Of a stretch of DNA of 64,000 bases, positions 1-12,126 are shown in pieces. Location: assembly GCA_963682175.1 (NCBI GenBank), contig OY821771.1:30462201-30526200 (forward strand), in the 5' to 3' direction. Position numbers and translations under genes: made by a program. How positions within the stretch are numbered: position 1 is the stretch's first letter; the number at the start of each line of letters is the position of its first letter. The notes beneath the pieces are model-generated. The model saw only the letters and a list, made by a program, of their open reading frames with translations, did not search any database and was not told where the DNA came from. This DNA is from Triglochin maritima. Taxonomy: Eukaryota > Streptophyta > Magnoliopsida > Alismatales > Juncaginaceae.

Positions 1-645
1 AATTTTTTTCATTTCTTTCAAAATCTTCATGTGTTTGGAAAAGAAAATATTTTGTGGGTTTTGAATTTGTTTAGCATATGCAAAAGGATTGAGAGGGAAA
101 GTAAAATTGAAGCTCCCAGAATCGACTTCAACATGATCCATTAGGATATCTAGTACAACGATTTTAGGTCATATCTCTAGTTGTAAGGATGCACCCCGGT
201 TTTCTCTCCGGGGAAGAGTAATCATAGATTTTCAGTACTTAAACAAAAAAAGTTCACCCTGAACCTAAACCTAAACCTAGTGAGTATTCTTCTTTTGAAG
301 GAATTAATGCATGTTAGTATAAATAAGTTTGTTGAAGTTAGGGACCCTAAAAACTCCTGTTGTGAAACTTTAAGTGTAGTGGTTTTGGTTCATATGTAGA
401 ATAAGAAATAATATAGTATGGTGTTCTCTCTTCTCACGTGACTCGTACCGCTCAGAATTAGGTCCGAGGGGTACTTTTAATACCTGGTGCTTTCGAGTCA
501 TCTGACTTGGGATGCACCGACCGAACTCCTGTTATACCGGTGGTAGGGATCACCCTATGTGAAGATTTGGGAGAAGGTGTACGTGATAGTGTAAGTCCTC
601 ATAGGCAATGATGCACAAAATCGGACCCTGAGAGAATTAAACACC
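1..645 (+). mobile_element. 3' internal fragment of an Athila/Tat-like gypsy element
   Basis: This stretch reads co-linearly with 46235-46860, the non-coding part downstream of the gag-like ORF in the gypsy element at 41826-48905. Shared landmarks include TTCATGTGTTTG, AGGATATCTAGTAC, the GGATGCACCCC run and GTAAGTCCTCATAGGCAATGATGCA. Similarity fades near 645 and no LTR follows, so this is a truncated relic cut by the window start on the left. No coding sequence survives in it. Confidence 0.65.
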
Positions 646-2080
646 AACATGTCATAATTCCTTGTTATAAAAAATCAACTCTCTCCGCGGATGCAACTTA
701 CAAGCACGAACGCGCGAGAACCACGAGACACCAAATGCTTTGTGTGCCAGCTTGGTCGCATTAATGGACAAAGGACTACATTTTACTTGGTCAGCATTCA
801 GGACCTGCGTGAAAATCAATGAACTTCTGCACCTATTTTCCAATATTAAATAGTTGAGGGGTTTGATCGTAATTTTGCCACACACAACCCTGGCCATTTA
901 AAGCATCCATTGATTTTGCTTTCTCTCAACCCACTAAACGCAAATCCATCATTCGCCTCCCCTTGACCTCCGCATCCTTCCTGCCTCTTGCCGCAAGCCA
1001 GAAAACATTGTTTGGTCATCCAATAGCGGATAATATTCTGTCAGTGGTGGGTCCTTCAGTTGCGTTACTGGTATGGTTCGTCTTTGTGGTTAGACACGTC
1101 TTTGTCTATGTTCTTCAAAGTTTTCCAACCCGTTACCGGATCGTGTGCCCTCTTGGTGGTGCGGTAAGCTTGCTGATGGCCTGATCCTGTTTGTCCATGT
1201 CTTACGTTTTCTCCTTCAGACCTTAGATCGTGTTTGTGTGGGTATAACAATCGTGTTTGTGTGGGTTACTAACGATCGTGTTTGTGTGCGGTAACCCATT
1301 ATTGAAGTCTTTAAGGCAACAGACCTACCAAAGTCACTAGTAGCTGACAATTTGGGTCAGATTCAGGTAGGTTTGTCCGGGCAATTTTTGGGGTTGTGAT
1401 GCGTCCATTGTTATCTTTGTGTATGCGCCTACGTCAACTCCTCCCTCCACAATTTCTGCAATAGAGGACTCTAGTGTAAACCCGGAGGGAACTGATCGTA
1501 TAGAAAATATATTTGTCACAAAATGTCATAATGTCATGAACCTGATGAGTAATTCTACAATTAAGACCGAATTGACTTGTGACAACGGACCAAGCCTTCC
1601 CCCCACGAGCTTAAAAGGAAACTTAACTATCTGGAGAAATTCCAGACTGATCGGGGCTACCACATCCTGTAGGATTTCGTGCCCTTATGTATATATTTTC
1701 TGAATTTTATACATGCATGCGGGATTGATTATCATATTTTCGATGATTTTATTTACATTATTCAATATACTATTTTAATACATAGTAATTTACATATATA
1801 TATAAATAAATAGAAGAGGATCATACTCAAAGGTTCTCGAAAACCTTTATAAAGATTCGGAGTTCCGTTGCTCGTCGAATCGTTCGTCAATTCACCTCCA
1901 AGTGTTCACCAAATTCTAAACAAAATTAGAGAGAAATAAGCTAGTCAATCAATCTCTAAATCAATGTTAAAATCTATCTAATAACTCATTTAAAGCTCAT
2001 GGGAATTTAATCTCCAAAAACTTGAATGATTAAGGGAATTTTTGGATGGATTAATGGGGTGGCTAGGGAGAGAGACAATG
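646..2080. other. Intergenic, no recognised gene
   Basis: Short ORFs occur on both strands but none has a recognisable domain, a convincing start or exon structure. A near-tandem phrase, ATCGTGTTTGTGTGGGT, repeats two to three times at about 1226-1295. Part of 1800-2080 may belong to the repeat into which the adjacent hAT MITE inserted. Confidence 0.4.
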
Positions 2081-2088
2081 TTTGCATT

Positions 2089-2384
2089 TAGGGGTGAGCT
2101 TCGGTCCAGGACCGGACCGAACCGGACCGGACCGAAACCCGAATTTTCGGGAAGTCCGGACCGAAGACCGGACCGAATAGGTTCGGTTCGGTCCGGTCCG
2201 GTCCGGGTCGGTCCAAAACCCGAATTTTCCCCTTAAATTTTCGGTCCGGTCCGGACCGAAGACCGAATTTCCAAAATTTTGTGGACCGAAGACCGGACCG
2301 AAAAAATTCGGTCCGGTTTGGTCCGGACCGAAAAATTCGGTTCGGGCCTGGTGCCCGGACCGGACCGAATTTTGCTCACCCCTA
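2089..2384. mobile_element. hAT-type MITE with 8-bp target duplication
   Basis: The element begins TAGGGGTGAGC and ends GCTCACCCCTA, a hAT-type terminal inverted repeat. It is flanked by perfect 8-bp direct repeats TTTGCATT at 2081-2088 and 2385-2392. The 296-bp body is almost wholly made of repeats of GGACCGAA and its complement, so it is nearly palindromic and much richer in G+C than its surroundings. It has no coding capacity; ORFs across it are translations of the repeat. It would depend on a hAT transposase supplied from elsewhere (inference). Confidence 0.9.
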
Positions 2385-2559
2385 TTTGCATTCCATGAAA
2401 CAAGTAGGGAGAGGATACCTATTTATAGGTTATCCCAACACCCATATCATGGGTTATCTACTAACTCATGAGCTCTTGCTTTTCTCTTTCTTAAACCAAT
2501 CAGAAACTGACACATAATCATCCTTAAAAAAGTTTGACCATAATTGGAATAAATTCAAC

Positions 2560-3012
2560 CCATGATCAACAATAATCTCTTAATAATTCTAGCAAAATAG
2601 TGCTCACCAGTCAACCAAAACTTGTCTATTGGTCGACCGATAGGCAGTTAATTACGATTTCGGTTGAATCATGAAACCGGACGGTCAATCCATCACACAC
2701 TACCAAAGCTACTATGATTTTTTGATAGAATAGAACATATAAACGGTCGACCGATTCAACAGAAGAACTGACTACTGGAAGTTTTTGGTCGGACTGAGCT
2801 ACAAGTCGGTCGATCGATTACTACCAAGAAGAATTTGTAGAAGCTCCTCAACGTTTTCGGTCGAACCATGACTTCTACTAGTCAACCGGTCAATCCCAAA
2901 AACAGTTCTTGGAATTTTTCGGTTGACCCACGTGTCCTTTCGGTCGACCGTTCACATACACAACAATTACTGTGATTTCTGGTTGACCGGTCTCCGAAAA
3001 CGTTCGACAACT
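2560..3012 (-). mobile_element. LTR-like fragment with GGTCGACC palindromes
   Basis: The stretch carries repeated CGGTCGACCG or one-off variants (about 2630, 2735, 2940) spaced by short AT-rich runs, as in the SIRE-like copia LTRs at 35590-37121 and 40614-41825. I infer a diverged LTR U3 piece of the same or a related family. Strand is inferred from that likeness and its borders are not visible. Confidence 0.45.
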
Positions 3013-3112
3013 TTGTCCAATTTTTGTCTTTATCAAATTTCTGATTTATATCCAACAAAATTCGATCTTTGGGTTTTTTATTAAATTCATATATCATGTA
3101 GCATATTATCAT

Positions 3113-4164
3113 ATGTAATGTAAAATCATTAACCCCCTAATACACACATATCATATGAATTCATTTATGATTCTAACTGTCGTTTTCACAACATATTGGT
3201 TTTATCGATTCTAAGTGTATATTATTTCACATGAAACTCGATACATCATATGAACATAAAATCAAACTTCTTGTTTCCTAGTTTTGTGGTGTAACCTATT
3301 TGATGATTTTAGCTATATTGACAGTGATATTAAACACTAAATATCGCAAACTATAAGCGGTATCTAGCTACACATTATAGTTACCTAATTAGCAAAGATG
3401 TCTTGTTCACTCGAACTCAACACAGTCCATTTAGTGATATTAAAGGAACATCACTTGTGTTTATCTCTTGCCTCATGATATTAAGAATATTATACAAAGT
3501 AGAAATGTGTCACCTTTGTATTTTATATTCATTTCTTGATCTATTAAGCTAATTATAAATATGTAACTTAACGCAAGTCACATTATGCACATTATAATTT
3601 TGCTTTATCAAGGGGCTCACTAATATCATTACTCAAGTAAAGATGGACAATAATAATCTTTTGATGAACTATCTTTTCCAGCACAAACCGTGCTCAACCA
3701 ACTATTGTCTTTATCATTATGCTCATTGATAGTTTTTAACAATAATCAAATTAAACATTTCTCATGTGAAAAGACATAAGTCTCATATCTTAGGATTCAA
3801 GACACGGTGAAACATTAATGACATATAACACAATTCCATAATGTTTCACTTGGTAGGTCTATTCAATATATAAAAGTAATAATTTTCCTCTTTTATATAC
3901 TGGTGTCGTTAAATATTTGTAGAGCTACAATACTCGTTAACCAACATGACAATCTTATCTCGGTAATTGATGTTCCATGTCAATTACCATGATTGTGAAT
4001 TACATTTGATTTATGTAAATCATTATCTTTTAGAGCTCTACAGTTAAGGACCAAGAGTCTCTTCCTTAACACTTCTAAAAGACAAATAAATTAATCAAGG
4101 AATAAAATATTTGCACATTCAATTCATAATAATTGACATATAAAAGTAACCTTTTAGAACACAT
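3113..4164. repeat. Unclassified repeat, inverted copy at window end
   Basis: AT-rich sequence with no coding potential. Its last 145 bases (4020-4164) are the reverse complement, with few differences, of 63866-64000, so at least this part belongs to a dispersed repeat. On the minus strand the repeat starts TGTGTTCTAAAAG just inside a TTCCC flank, which would suit an LTR 5' end. No partner LTR end, PBS or coding domain was found, so the class is open. Confidence 0.5.
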
Positions 4165-5245
4165 TCCCTTCAGATCCGCCCCTGGCGGATTTATATCCGT
4201 TATTGGCGGAATCGTTGGATATGTTTGGTCTCTTATTTGTCGAGTGGGTCAGATAGTTAGGTTGGAGCACTCCGGAATATCTAGTTCTGATTTGTAACTG
4301 TCCATTGGTGTCCAGCTTAATCCAAACTTTCCATTTTTTCTATAAATAACCTTGTAACCCTTACTTCCTTCTGCTTCATCCTCTCTCCTCATTAGGTTGG
4401 GTTTATTTTCTTGCTTAGTAGAGTAATAGAGGAGAGGAGAAGAACAACATTTGTAATCACCTTTCATTAATCAAAAGTTTGTTGTTACTTACATTCTTGT
4501 CTTGGTTTGATTTAGTATTCTCTACTTGTTCATGTGTTTTTACTTTGTTGTTTTATTTGTTAACATGATGATTAGTGAGTAATCAATTCCCATTGGGGGT
4601 GGAGGATGATGGCAAGTGTGGGTGTTGTTAGATCTGTGTATTTTAATCCTAATCTTAGAAATTATAATGATTTTCATAGTCATTTTGATGAATTTCCCAC
4701 TCTTGCCTTTGATGTGTTAATTGTCATAATAGATGCTTAACACATGCTTTGATTAGTGAGTCTGCTTTATGGGGAATGATGAGGTGAAGATAATATTGGA
4801 GTGGATAAAGAGATGAGATTGATATGTAAGTTTTGGTTGTCTTTAGCCTTATCTTAAGTAGTATTTTGTATGTGTTTAATGATGGTGATAAATCTTAATA
4901 CATGTAGAGACACACTTAAGGTTTTGGCATTTATAGATTTCCGTTGTATGCATGTCATTAGGGCTTAATTGTACACAGTTGTATCACACATCTACATTTT
5001 TGCATTCATTCTCCATCTCCTACGAGATTAGTCATATTAGGTTCATTTTAGCACCCGCGTCGCATTAGTTAGTTAATTTCAATACACTCAACTTTCATTT
5101 TCTCCCCCCACTCGAGTATGGTCGACGATGACCCGCACTCGCTCCTTGTGGATACAACACATACTTGTCATCTCTTCAACGCGGTCATACACTTGTGGTT
5201 TTAAACTTCACATCCTGATCATGCACCTTAAGTCACATGAATCCC
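4165..5245 (+). mobile_element. Athila/Tat-like gypsy LTR, second subfamily
   Basis: This matches, in inverse orientation, the LTR at 12127-13192. Both carry a GATCCGCC...GGCGGAT palindrome pair (here 4174-4215), a CTATAAATA TATA box (here about 4340), the phrase ATGATTTTCATAGTCATTT and an ending with CACTCGAGTATGGT. The 3' border near 5245 is approximate and there is no PBS after it, so it may be a solo or truncated LTR. Confidence 0.6.
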
Positions 5246-5725
5246 TTTCCGAATTCTCGACCTTGAAAACAAAATGGAAAACCATGTAACAATGACTATT
5301 TACCTTATGGATATACACATGTAATGTTTAATAGACCAATCTCTTAGTTCTCCCCAATTTGTGTTTGTTTATGGTTGATGATCTTCGACTTTGGATAAGG
5401 TTTGGGAGAGATGGAGATTTGCTCTTGAAATTTTATGGAATGGAAGAACTAAGTTGAAGGTTTGATACTTGGGAAAATTAACCGCCTTTATGTAAGATAA
5501 TGATGAATTTCGGTTCCGATGATTAGCATGTCACAATTCAAACATAGTGTGTCGTTCTGTCTCCTGCCCATTCCGACGTGGTTGCCATGTAGGTGGAGCA
5601 TCATTCTGGCATCGAATGTGATTGTTAGTGTCTCGCTACTCTTTTATTTATGATGCAATCCTCTCATAAAGTTTGAATGTATTTTTAACATGAAATGAGT
5701 CTGACTAATAAGTTTTAGTATTGGA
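5246..5725. other. Intergenic, no recognised feature
   Basis: No coding sequence, RNA gene or clear repeat was recognised between the gypsy LTR remnant and the target duplication of the Pack-MULE-like element. Confidence 0.4.
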
Positions 5726-5734
5726 TTTTAACTA

Positions 5735-7159
5735 GAGTTAATTGCTTGCGTGTCATTTTAAAATACTAAAATTCCCAATAACCCTCACTCTACACCAATT
5801 AGCTTATATGTCATCAGAAAACAAACATAATATACACATTCCCATTAAACTTTCAAAAATACTACTCTGTTTGTCAGTCAAGGTAACGGGGTTAAATTAA
5901 TCATTAAATAATTATTAATTTTACGAAACTTACGTCGTATAATCTTGATAACTTTTTTTAAGTTCTCTCTCTCTTTTTCTTCTCTCATCCCTGATTCCCT
6001 CTTTCACAATTATCATGATTACCAAACCAAAAAAGAAGAAACTAAACTAAAATCTTTCGTTCCAATCCCACATTATTTTACGAGAGAGGCAATTTGTTCA
6101 CTTATTATCATCAAATCCATCTACAATCAAACAAAAACCACAGTAAGAAAGAACACATTCAAGTAATCACCGATCGTCCAAAAACACTAATAAAACACAA
6201 AAATCGCAATTCGTTCGCTTATTGTCATCAAACCCATCTAGAATCAAACAACAACAACATCAACCGAAAAAAATTTAAATCAACACCGATCCTGCAATCC
6301 ATTCACAATCCCATTCTCAATCCCATCAAACAGAAGAAAAGAATCACAATCCATTCACTTATCAAGCACTCGAATCCCACAAAGCTACATTCTCATCTCA
6401 AATTCTCACTCAAAATCTATCTACTAAATCCGAACCACTACTAAAATGGATTCTGAAACATCCAAACCATTAAACTCCTCTTCCTCTTCCTCTTCTACTT
6501 CTTCTTTTTCTTCTTCAATCGGTTTCTTGTTGGATTTAAGGTTCCATCGATTGGAGATGAGTTCGAGCAGCAAAAGCACGAAAGTCGAGGCGGTGATCCC
6601 ACACACGAGCTCCTTCGAGCAGACAACGAAGATCATGACCAAGATCAGCTTCGCCTGGAACCCCACCGTCCCATTCCCGACGACCTTTGGCGTCAAAACC
6701 GCTGGAGAAGGACTAAAATCCCGATCGAAATGGGATGTTTCGTCGGGGAGGGGGACGATCTCGTTGGGGATAGGATCGGAGTATTGTTCGGTAGTGGAGA
6801 TGAAGTCGGAAACCCTAAGGGGAAGGAGTGGGAAGGTTTGGGTTTGGGATATTTCTCGAGAAAGGAGTGGTGGTTCTTTGGAGAGAAAGAGGATGAAATC
6901 ATGAGATAAGAAAAAAAGAAAAAAAATTATTAGATTATACCAGATAAGTTTTTTTTCAAATTAACAATTATTTATTGATTAATAATTTCAAAAAATATAT
7001 TAGATTATACCGTGAATGACAAACGGAGTTGTATTTTTGAAAGTTTAATGACAATGTGTATACTATATTTGCTTTCTGATGCAATATAAGCAAAATAGGT
7101 GTAGAGTGTGGGTTATTGGAAATTATAAACTTTTCAAATGGCACACAAGCAATTAACCA
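5735..7159. mobile_element. Pack-MULE-like element with long TIRs and captured DNA
   Basis: The ends are long inverted repeats of roughly 220-250 bp: the left arm begins GAGTTAATTGCTTGCGTGTCA and the right arm, read inward, TGGTTAATTGCTTGTGTGCCA. Phrases such as CACTCTACACC, ACACATT and CATTAAACTTTCAAAAATAC sit at matching places in both. Flanking 9-mers TTTTAACTA (5726-5734) and TTTTAAGTA (7160-7168) match at 8 of 9 positions, the duplication length expected of Mutator-like elements. The middle (about 5970-6930) is unlike the arms and holds a more G+C-rich, gene-like segment, the hallmark of a Pack-MULE. No transposase is visible. Confidence 0.7.
6424..6902 (-). pseudogene. Captured gene fragment inside Pack-MULE-like element
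   Basis: On the minus strand two overlapping frames read like one broken protein. The upstream frame (6693-6902) begins MISSSFSPKNHHS and is rich in Ser and Pro, like a targeting or disordered N-terminus. The downstream frame (6424-6696) continues with a hydrophobic segment (AKLILVMIFVVCSKELVCG) and ends in a run of Glu residues. The frames change near 6694, so one indel or a lost intron separates them. Base composition is richer in G+C than the TIRs on either side. I do not recognise the parent gene; it could be a plant membrane protein of unknown function. Expression cannot be judged. Confidence 0.5.
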
Positions 7160-7168
7160 TTTTAAGTA

Positions 7169-7829
7169 TTTTCAAAGTCTTATTCCTAAATTCTTTTGAA
7201 TACATATTGTCTAAGTTAATGAAGTACGAAATTTTGTAAAAACATTACTTGGTATAATTTGCAAACTATTACCAATACATATTCAAATTAAAAAGATGAG
7301 GGGTTCACTCACTTTAACTTTTGTTAACATCAATTTAAAACTACTACCAATACTTATTCAAATTCAAATTCGGATAATGATCATTTTTTATAACTAATTT
7401 TTCATCAATTTTTTTGTTGTAACATCTTAAATATTTTGAAAACATGCCTTAAAAATTATATTTTAATTTGTTTTTGCATTCTATTATGTTTACATTTATA
7501 AAGGAATAACTTAACTCATCATATAAATATTAATTACCATATATATTGGATGCAAAAATTGGTATTTTCGAATACTCAGGTTGGTTTGACCTATATCTGA
7601 ATTTGAAATCGATAAACTTTGATTCGGATATACATCTAGTATCTACCCATAATCCAACTTAATACGATAAATAAAAAAGTAAAAATATTGTAAACCAATT
7701 TTAATTTCAAATTGTATTTGGTAGAAACTTTTTTACCAAATAACAACTAAATTTTAATTTTCGGAGATAATTGGTAACCATTTGCATCCCTAACTACAAC
7801 GAGTTCACTACAACAGGTACTCCAACAAG
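7169..7829. other. AT-rich intergenic, possible decayed MITE
   Basis: No gene is seen. TTGGATGCAAA near 7547 and TTTGCATCCCTA near 7786 are loosely inverted and could be the ends of an old hAT-type MITE of about 250 bp, but I found no target duplication. Confidence 0.3.
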
Positions 7830-7834
7830 TGTTA

Positions 7835-9443
7835 TGATTGACATCATATCATGGATACATTTGTGTCTTATATCTGTTATCGTTCACCTAAACAATGTTG
7901 CGTAACGAGTTTTATGTTTAAGTTTCAGGAATAAACATGTTTGAGAAGAAGAGGCACAAAAAGGATCTAAAAGCAAGAAAAAAGACTGAATTGTGAGACT
8001 CGTGGACTGATATGCAAGAGGGAATGACCCAGATGTAAACCAAAAGGACCAATGAGCAAATCAAGAAACTTCACACCATCATGAAGAGTATTTTGACAAT
8101 TAGATCCGGGCTTAATCTCCAATAACCGATCTGAGTGCATCTCATGTGAAGAATTGAAGAACTAAAGAAGATATTCGAAAATGGGTCGGATCTAGGAAAA
8201 AGTGACCGCCAATTGACGGTTCGTTTTTCTTAGAATCCGACCTGCTTTTGCCCGGATATGGGTTATGTGTTTAGGTATATTCTAGGAATGTTTCATTTGT
8301 CCCACATTGGGGGATTGTCCCCTATTAATTTTTTCTATGACTATAAATAGAACTGTTCATCCTCCTTTGTATTACTACATGTTTGGTGGTTAATCCTTCT
8401 ACTTAGAGTAAAGCCTTGGAGAAAAAATCAAGTTGAGAGATGTTACTTGTCATGTGAGTCATGAATAAAATAATATTTTTCTTAGTTCATGTTGTGCCTC
8501 TTTTATTGCTTGCATGCTTAGCGTAATTTCGTTTAATTAATCTTAGTAGACTTAGTTAACATGTTTTCTTCTCTTAACACAATAGTTAACTTAATGATTA
8601 GTGAGTAGTTTCATCCCCTTTGGGAAATGGAGATGATGTACATATATGTTGTGAAGTTTGAATGTTTGTTGAATTTTAGATTATGTAGACTTGAATGTTT
8701 GTATGTTTATCGGGTTTGTTTTATTCATCTACATGTTGGGAGATTTTTGATGAGTTTTGCCAATGATTTAAACATTTCTCATGCTTGGTTTCCTCGTGTT
8801 TATTGGCTGAAATTTCCTGTTGGATATGCTACATTGTAGTCGTGTGTTTGTATTAGCGTTTAATTGCTTGATTGATTGAAGAAACTTTGTTTTGATGAGT
8901 TTTACCATAATTTTCAGACACCTCTCATGCTTAGCTTTGTTCTTCACATGAGTTCATGACTTTTTATGAGTCTTGCCATAACATTTAGACATTTCTCATG
9001 CTGAGCCTAGTTTTATGATAATCAAGTAGTAATTGCTGATACGTTGTGTGAATGGATTGATAGGTTTTGCCAAATCTTTAGACACTTCATATGCATGAAG
9101 ACACACACATGACACACACACATAAATGCTTACATGCGGCATTCATCACTTATTTTACTTCATATGTGCACACACTCCACCACTTAGGGGTTTCTCTTCC
9201 TGCATTCAAATCTCTTTGTTAAGTCTTTAGTTAGTTTTAGTCAATCTTTAGTTGCTTTCTTTTGCATTTGTTAAATACTAGTTTAGTGTAGTCTAGTTTA
9301 GTATAATCACATCTCTTCTCTCCTATTTCACCACTTGATTTCTGACAAACCAGAGACTACTCACATCCCCGTGAATCGACCCGTACTTGTCCCATCTCCA
9401 CTGACGGATGTGCCCTTACGGTTAATTAATAAAACGTTTAACA
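7835..9443 (+). mobile_element. Solo LTR of gypsy (Athila/Tat-like) element, copy A
   Basis: The 1609-bp LTR starts TGATTGACATCATATCATG and ends CGTTTAACA, so it has TG...CA ends. It is flanked by identical 5-bp repeats TGTTA (7830-7834 and 9444-9448), so it is a solo LTR left by recombination rather than half of a pair. A TATA box, TATAAATA, lies at 8342-8349 with a stem-loop 16 bases upstream (8306-8325). A U3 palindrome, ACCGCCAATTGACGGT, lies at 8205-8220. The 3' part carries the AAACCAGAGAC...GTGAATCGACCCGTACTTG motif shared by all LTRs of this family here. Confidence 0.85.
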
Positions 9444-9448
9444 TGTTA

Positions 9449-10010
9449 CATATACGAATATACTAAGGTTTGGTGAACTTTTTTTATACACATTCTTGAA
9501 CCAACCAATAGTTGTTTTACACGTGGTCATATTTTGAAGATGAAAATTGATTTTCAAAAAAGCAAAAGTGGAAGTGGTTTTGCTTTCTATAATTGAAAAA
9601 ATCCCTCGAAATTCAAACTAAAAAATTGCAAAGGGAAAAAACTTTATTTGCTATATGAAAGCTCGTTTTGCATAAAATCTCACATCTATATCAAGTTTCG
9701 AGCCAAATGTAATAAATAACATATTTACAACCAAATGTGATCAACGAGGAACTCTTGAAACCCAACAAATAATTAACCTAATGTGATAAACATTGAATTT
9801 GTTATTCTGTGTTTGTGTAAAGTATTAACTCATTTTCAGCCACATTCAGTAAATAACTTGGTTGCATTCCCGTTCTCTATCTCTTCTTTATTTTTTCGTC
9901 AATCTTTTTCTTATGTTTGTGGCACCATTGTTCCTCAAACAAAGGTTTCGAGAGTTTGATATTGTGTAACTTATCTATCCGCTCAAGGGTCACGAGACAA
10001 AAAGATGACA
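9449..10010. other. Intergenic, no recognised feature
   Basis: AT-rich sequence between the solo LTR and the inverted gypsy internal region; no gene or repeat boundary could be supported. Confidence 0.35.
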
Positions 10011-12126
10011 CAATTTTATGTCAACTCAAAATCAAGTTGGTCCATGTTATTCTCAATTTGGATCGAATCCTCTACCAAGTGATTGTTAATTGAAACTCCA
10101 AATCCCTCAGACTGACTAGGAGTTTGACTTTCAAAGATTGTGTTTTGAATTTATGGATGTGGTGGTGGTGGTTCAATATCAGAAAACGAATCCTCATGTT
10201 GACAAAAAAGGTCATCATCCTCACATTCACTTAATTGTTGTGTCATGTGACTCACTTGTATTTCCAAAGTTCCCAAGGAATTCAAGTTGGACTTCATCAA
10301 TTTTTGAGTGATTTGCATGAACGTTTGGATAGTTTATTCTAAGGAATCAAATCGGCGGTCAACTATGAGGCTCAAGCCAGAATTTTGGAAATTTTTAGGT
10401 TGGGTGTTCATGGGCTGAGAATGAATCCAATGATTGGTAGTTGAGTGTTGGTAGAATTCTGGGTATTCGGAAGGAGGATACTAGGATGAGCATGATGTAT
10501 GAAACTGAGTATTTCTATAGTTTCCCCATGAATATGTCCTCTCTGGGTTATACGCGAATGTATATGGGTCATAATGAGTACTTTGTGGGGGGAAACACCA
10601 TCATATTCAGGTTCGGGAGGAACATACGAACACTCTTCGAACGCCTAACAACTTAAACCACTCTGGTCATCTGACGTGACTTCTGGAACCACCAATCAAG
10701 TCACACCCTCTACCACACTCACAAAAAAGGCCAAAGTTTCTTGTAATAACTTAGTTTGTTCACCAACGTATGATCCAACATAACTAGATGATGGTCTAGC
10801 AATTGGTGTCTTTCTCATTTCACCCCAATCTAAAGATTGCTCGGCTACATGATTAAAATTGTCCCAAACTTGTTTGGGTGTTTGTCTGAGTCACCCCAGA
10901 ATGCATAGGTTGGGTATACTAGGAAGAGTAGTCATGGTCTCAACAATGAAATGAATGATCTCTCATGTAACCATCCATCTCGATAGTAACACTCTCAAAT
11001 TGACTACTCTCACCACCACGAGATCAAGCTCGCATAAAGTGCTCGACTCGACCCTAAAAGAGAAGGTGTAGTAGAGGAGGAGATTAACTGATAGAAGTAT
11101 AGGAGAATATAACTCAGGTGAGAAGAGAAGAAGCTTTAAGAACTAGCGTGGGTAGTGGGATATGGTAGAAGTCTAAGCTAGCACACACGACTCAAATAAA
11201 CCTAAGACTGACTATAGGTCCTTAGGCTAGACGACGCCTAACCACGACTCCCCACACTCACGAACGTCTCACCTCCCTCAACCGAATGTCACAAAGTCGG
11301 ATGAGAAAGGCAAGACCAGGATGTCTTAAAAGTCTCAATGCAACAAGTCATGACGTTTGAGAATGAGATTGTCTCCTAAGTATACCCGAAGTCCTTAGGG
11401 TCGATGTCTACTTGATTTTAATTTGGGCTTCAGATTAGTGTGATTTTAGGGTGGATGAATGGGTGATGAAATTCCCCACCTTATCTTGTATGAGACAACC
11501 CTCGTTAGTAGCGTTTTGAGTCTTACATCTAGAAATCAACTCTCCAACCAAACACTCACCTCACACTTGTCTTGATGCACATTACTAACTAATGCATGTT
11601 TTAACCATACAATGTAGAACAGAAGAATGCGCGTACCTCACGTCAGCGATCGACGACAGGAAAAAGTAAAGAAAAGAAAGATGAATGTGTGCAAGGTCTA
11701 TAAATGATGCGTGACCTAGATGACAATCAATCTACTTTTTGTTTTGAGTTTTAGAGGCCAAGTTGTCTTAAAAAGGGAATCATGCACATTTAATGTGTTT
11801 TCGATATAAACCTGAAGCATGTACTAAGTGTAGAAGACGACTAGAACATACTGAAGCAAACATGAAGCATGTGGTGAAAACTACAAGCCAAAATCGAAAC
11901 CTGATCCGCCACTGGCGGATGAAAATCCACTATTGGCGGATTGTATTGGGTATTTGGCTATGCAGTTATTGGTTCATGCTCTCCTAGTCTGATGTGTTCC
12001 CCTGCCACCCAGACTCCCTGCATACAAATCGAAATAGAAAATGAAAACAAAAAAATGAAACAAAACCCACCAAAATGGTAGACACGACAACCAAAACTTA
12101 CTCTCCGGCAACGACATCAAAAAATT
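10011..12126 (-). mobile_element. Inverted internal region of a related gypsy element
   Basis: The minus strand is co-linear with the internal part of the element at 43068-45160. Landmarks are the TAGACGACGCCTAACC segment (about 11229-11245, complement of 43945-43960), the rule-like TGGATGGTTACATG region, and a decayed copy of the gag-like ORF (10020-10700). The ORF copy is full of stops and indels and codes for nothing. A PBS-like TTGATGTCGTTGCCGGAGA (tRNA-Asp type, diverged) lies on the minus strand near 12105-12122, next to the LTR at 12127. The element has no 3' LTR here. Confidence 0.65.

Noticed and set aside
2042..2517. ORFs rich in Gly-Pro-Arg-Thr-Asp across the hAT MITE
   Set aside because: They translate the GGACCGAA repeat in several frames and cross the MITE ends; no gene features.
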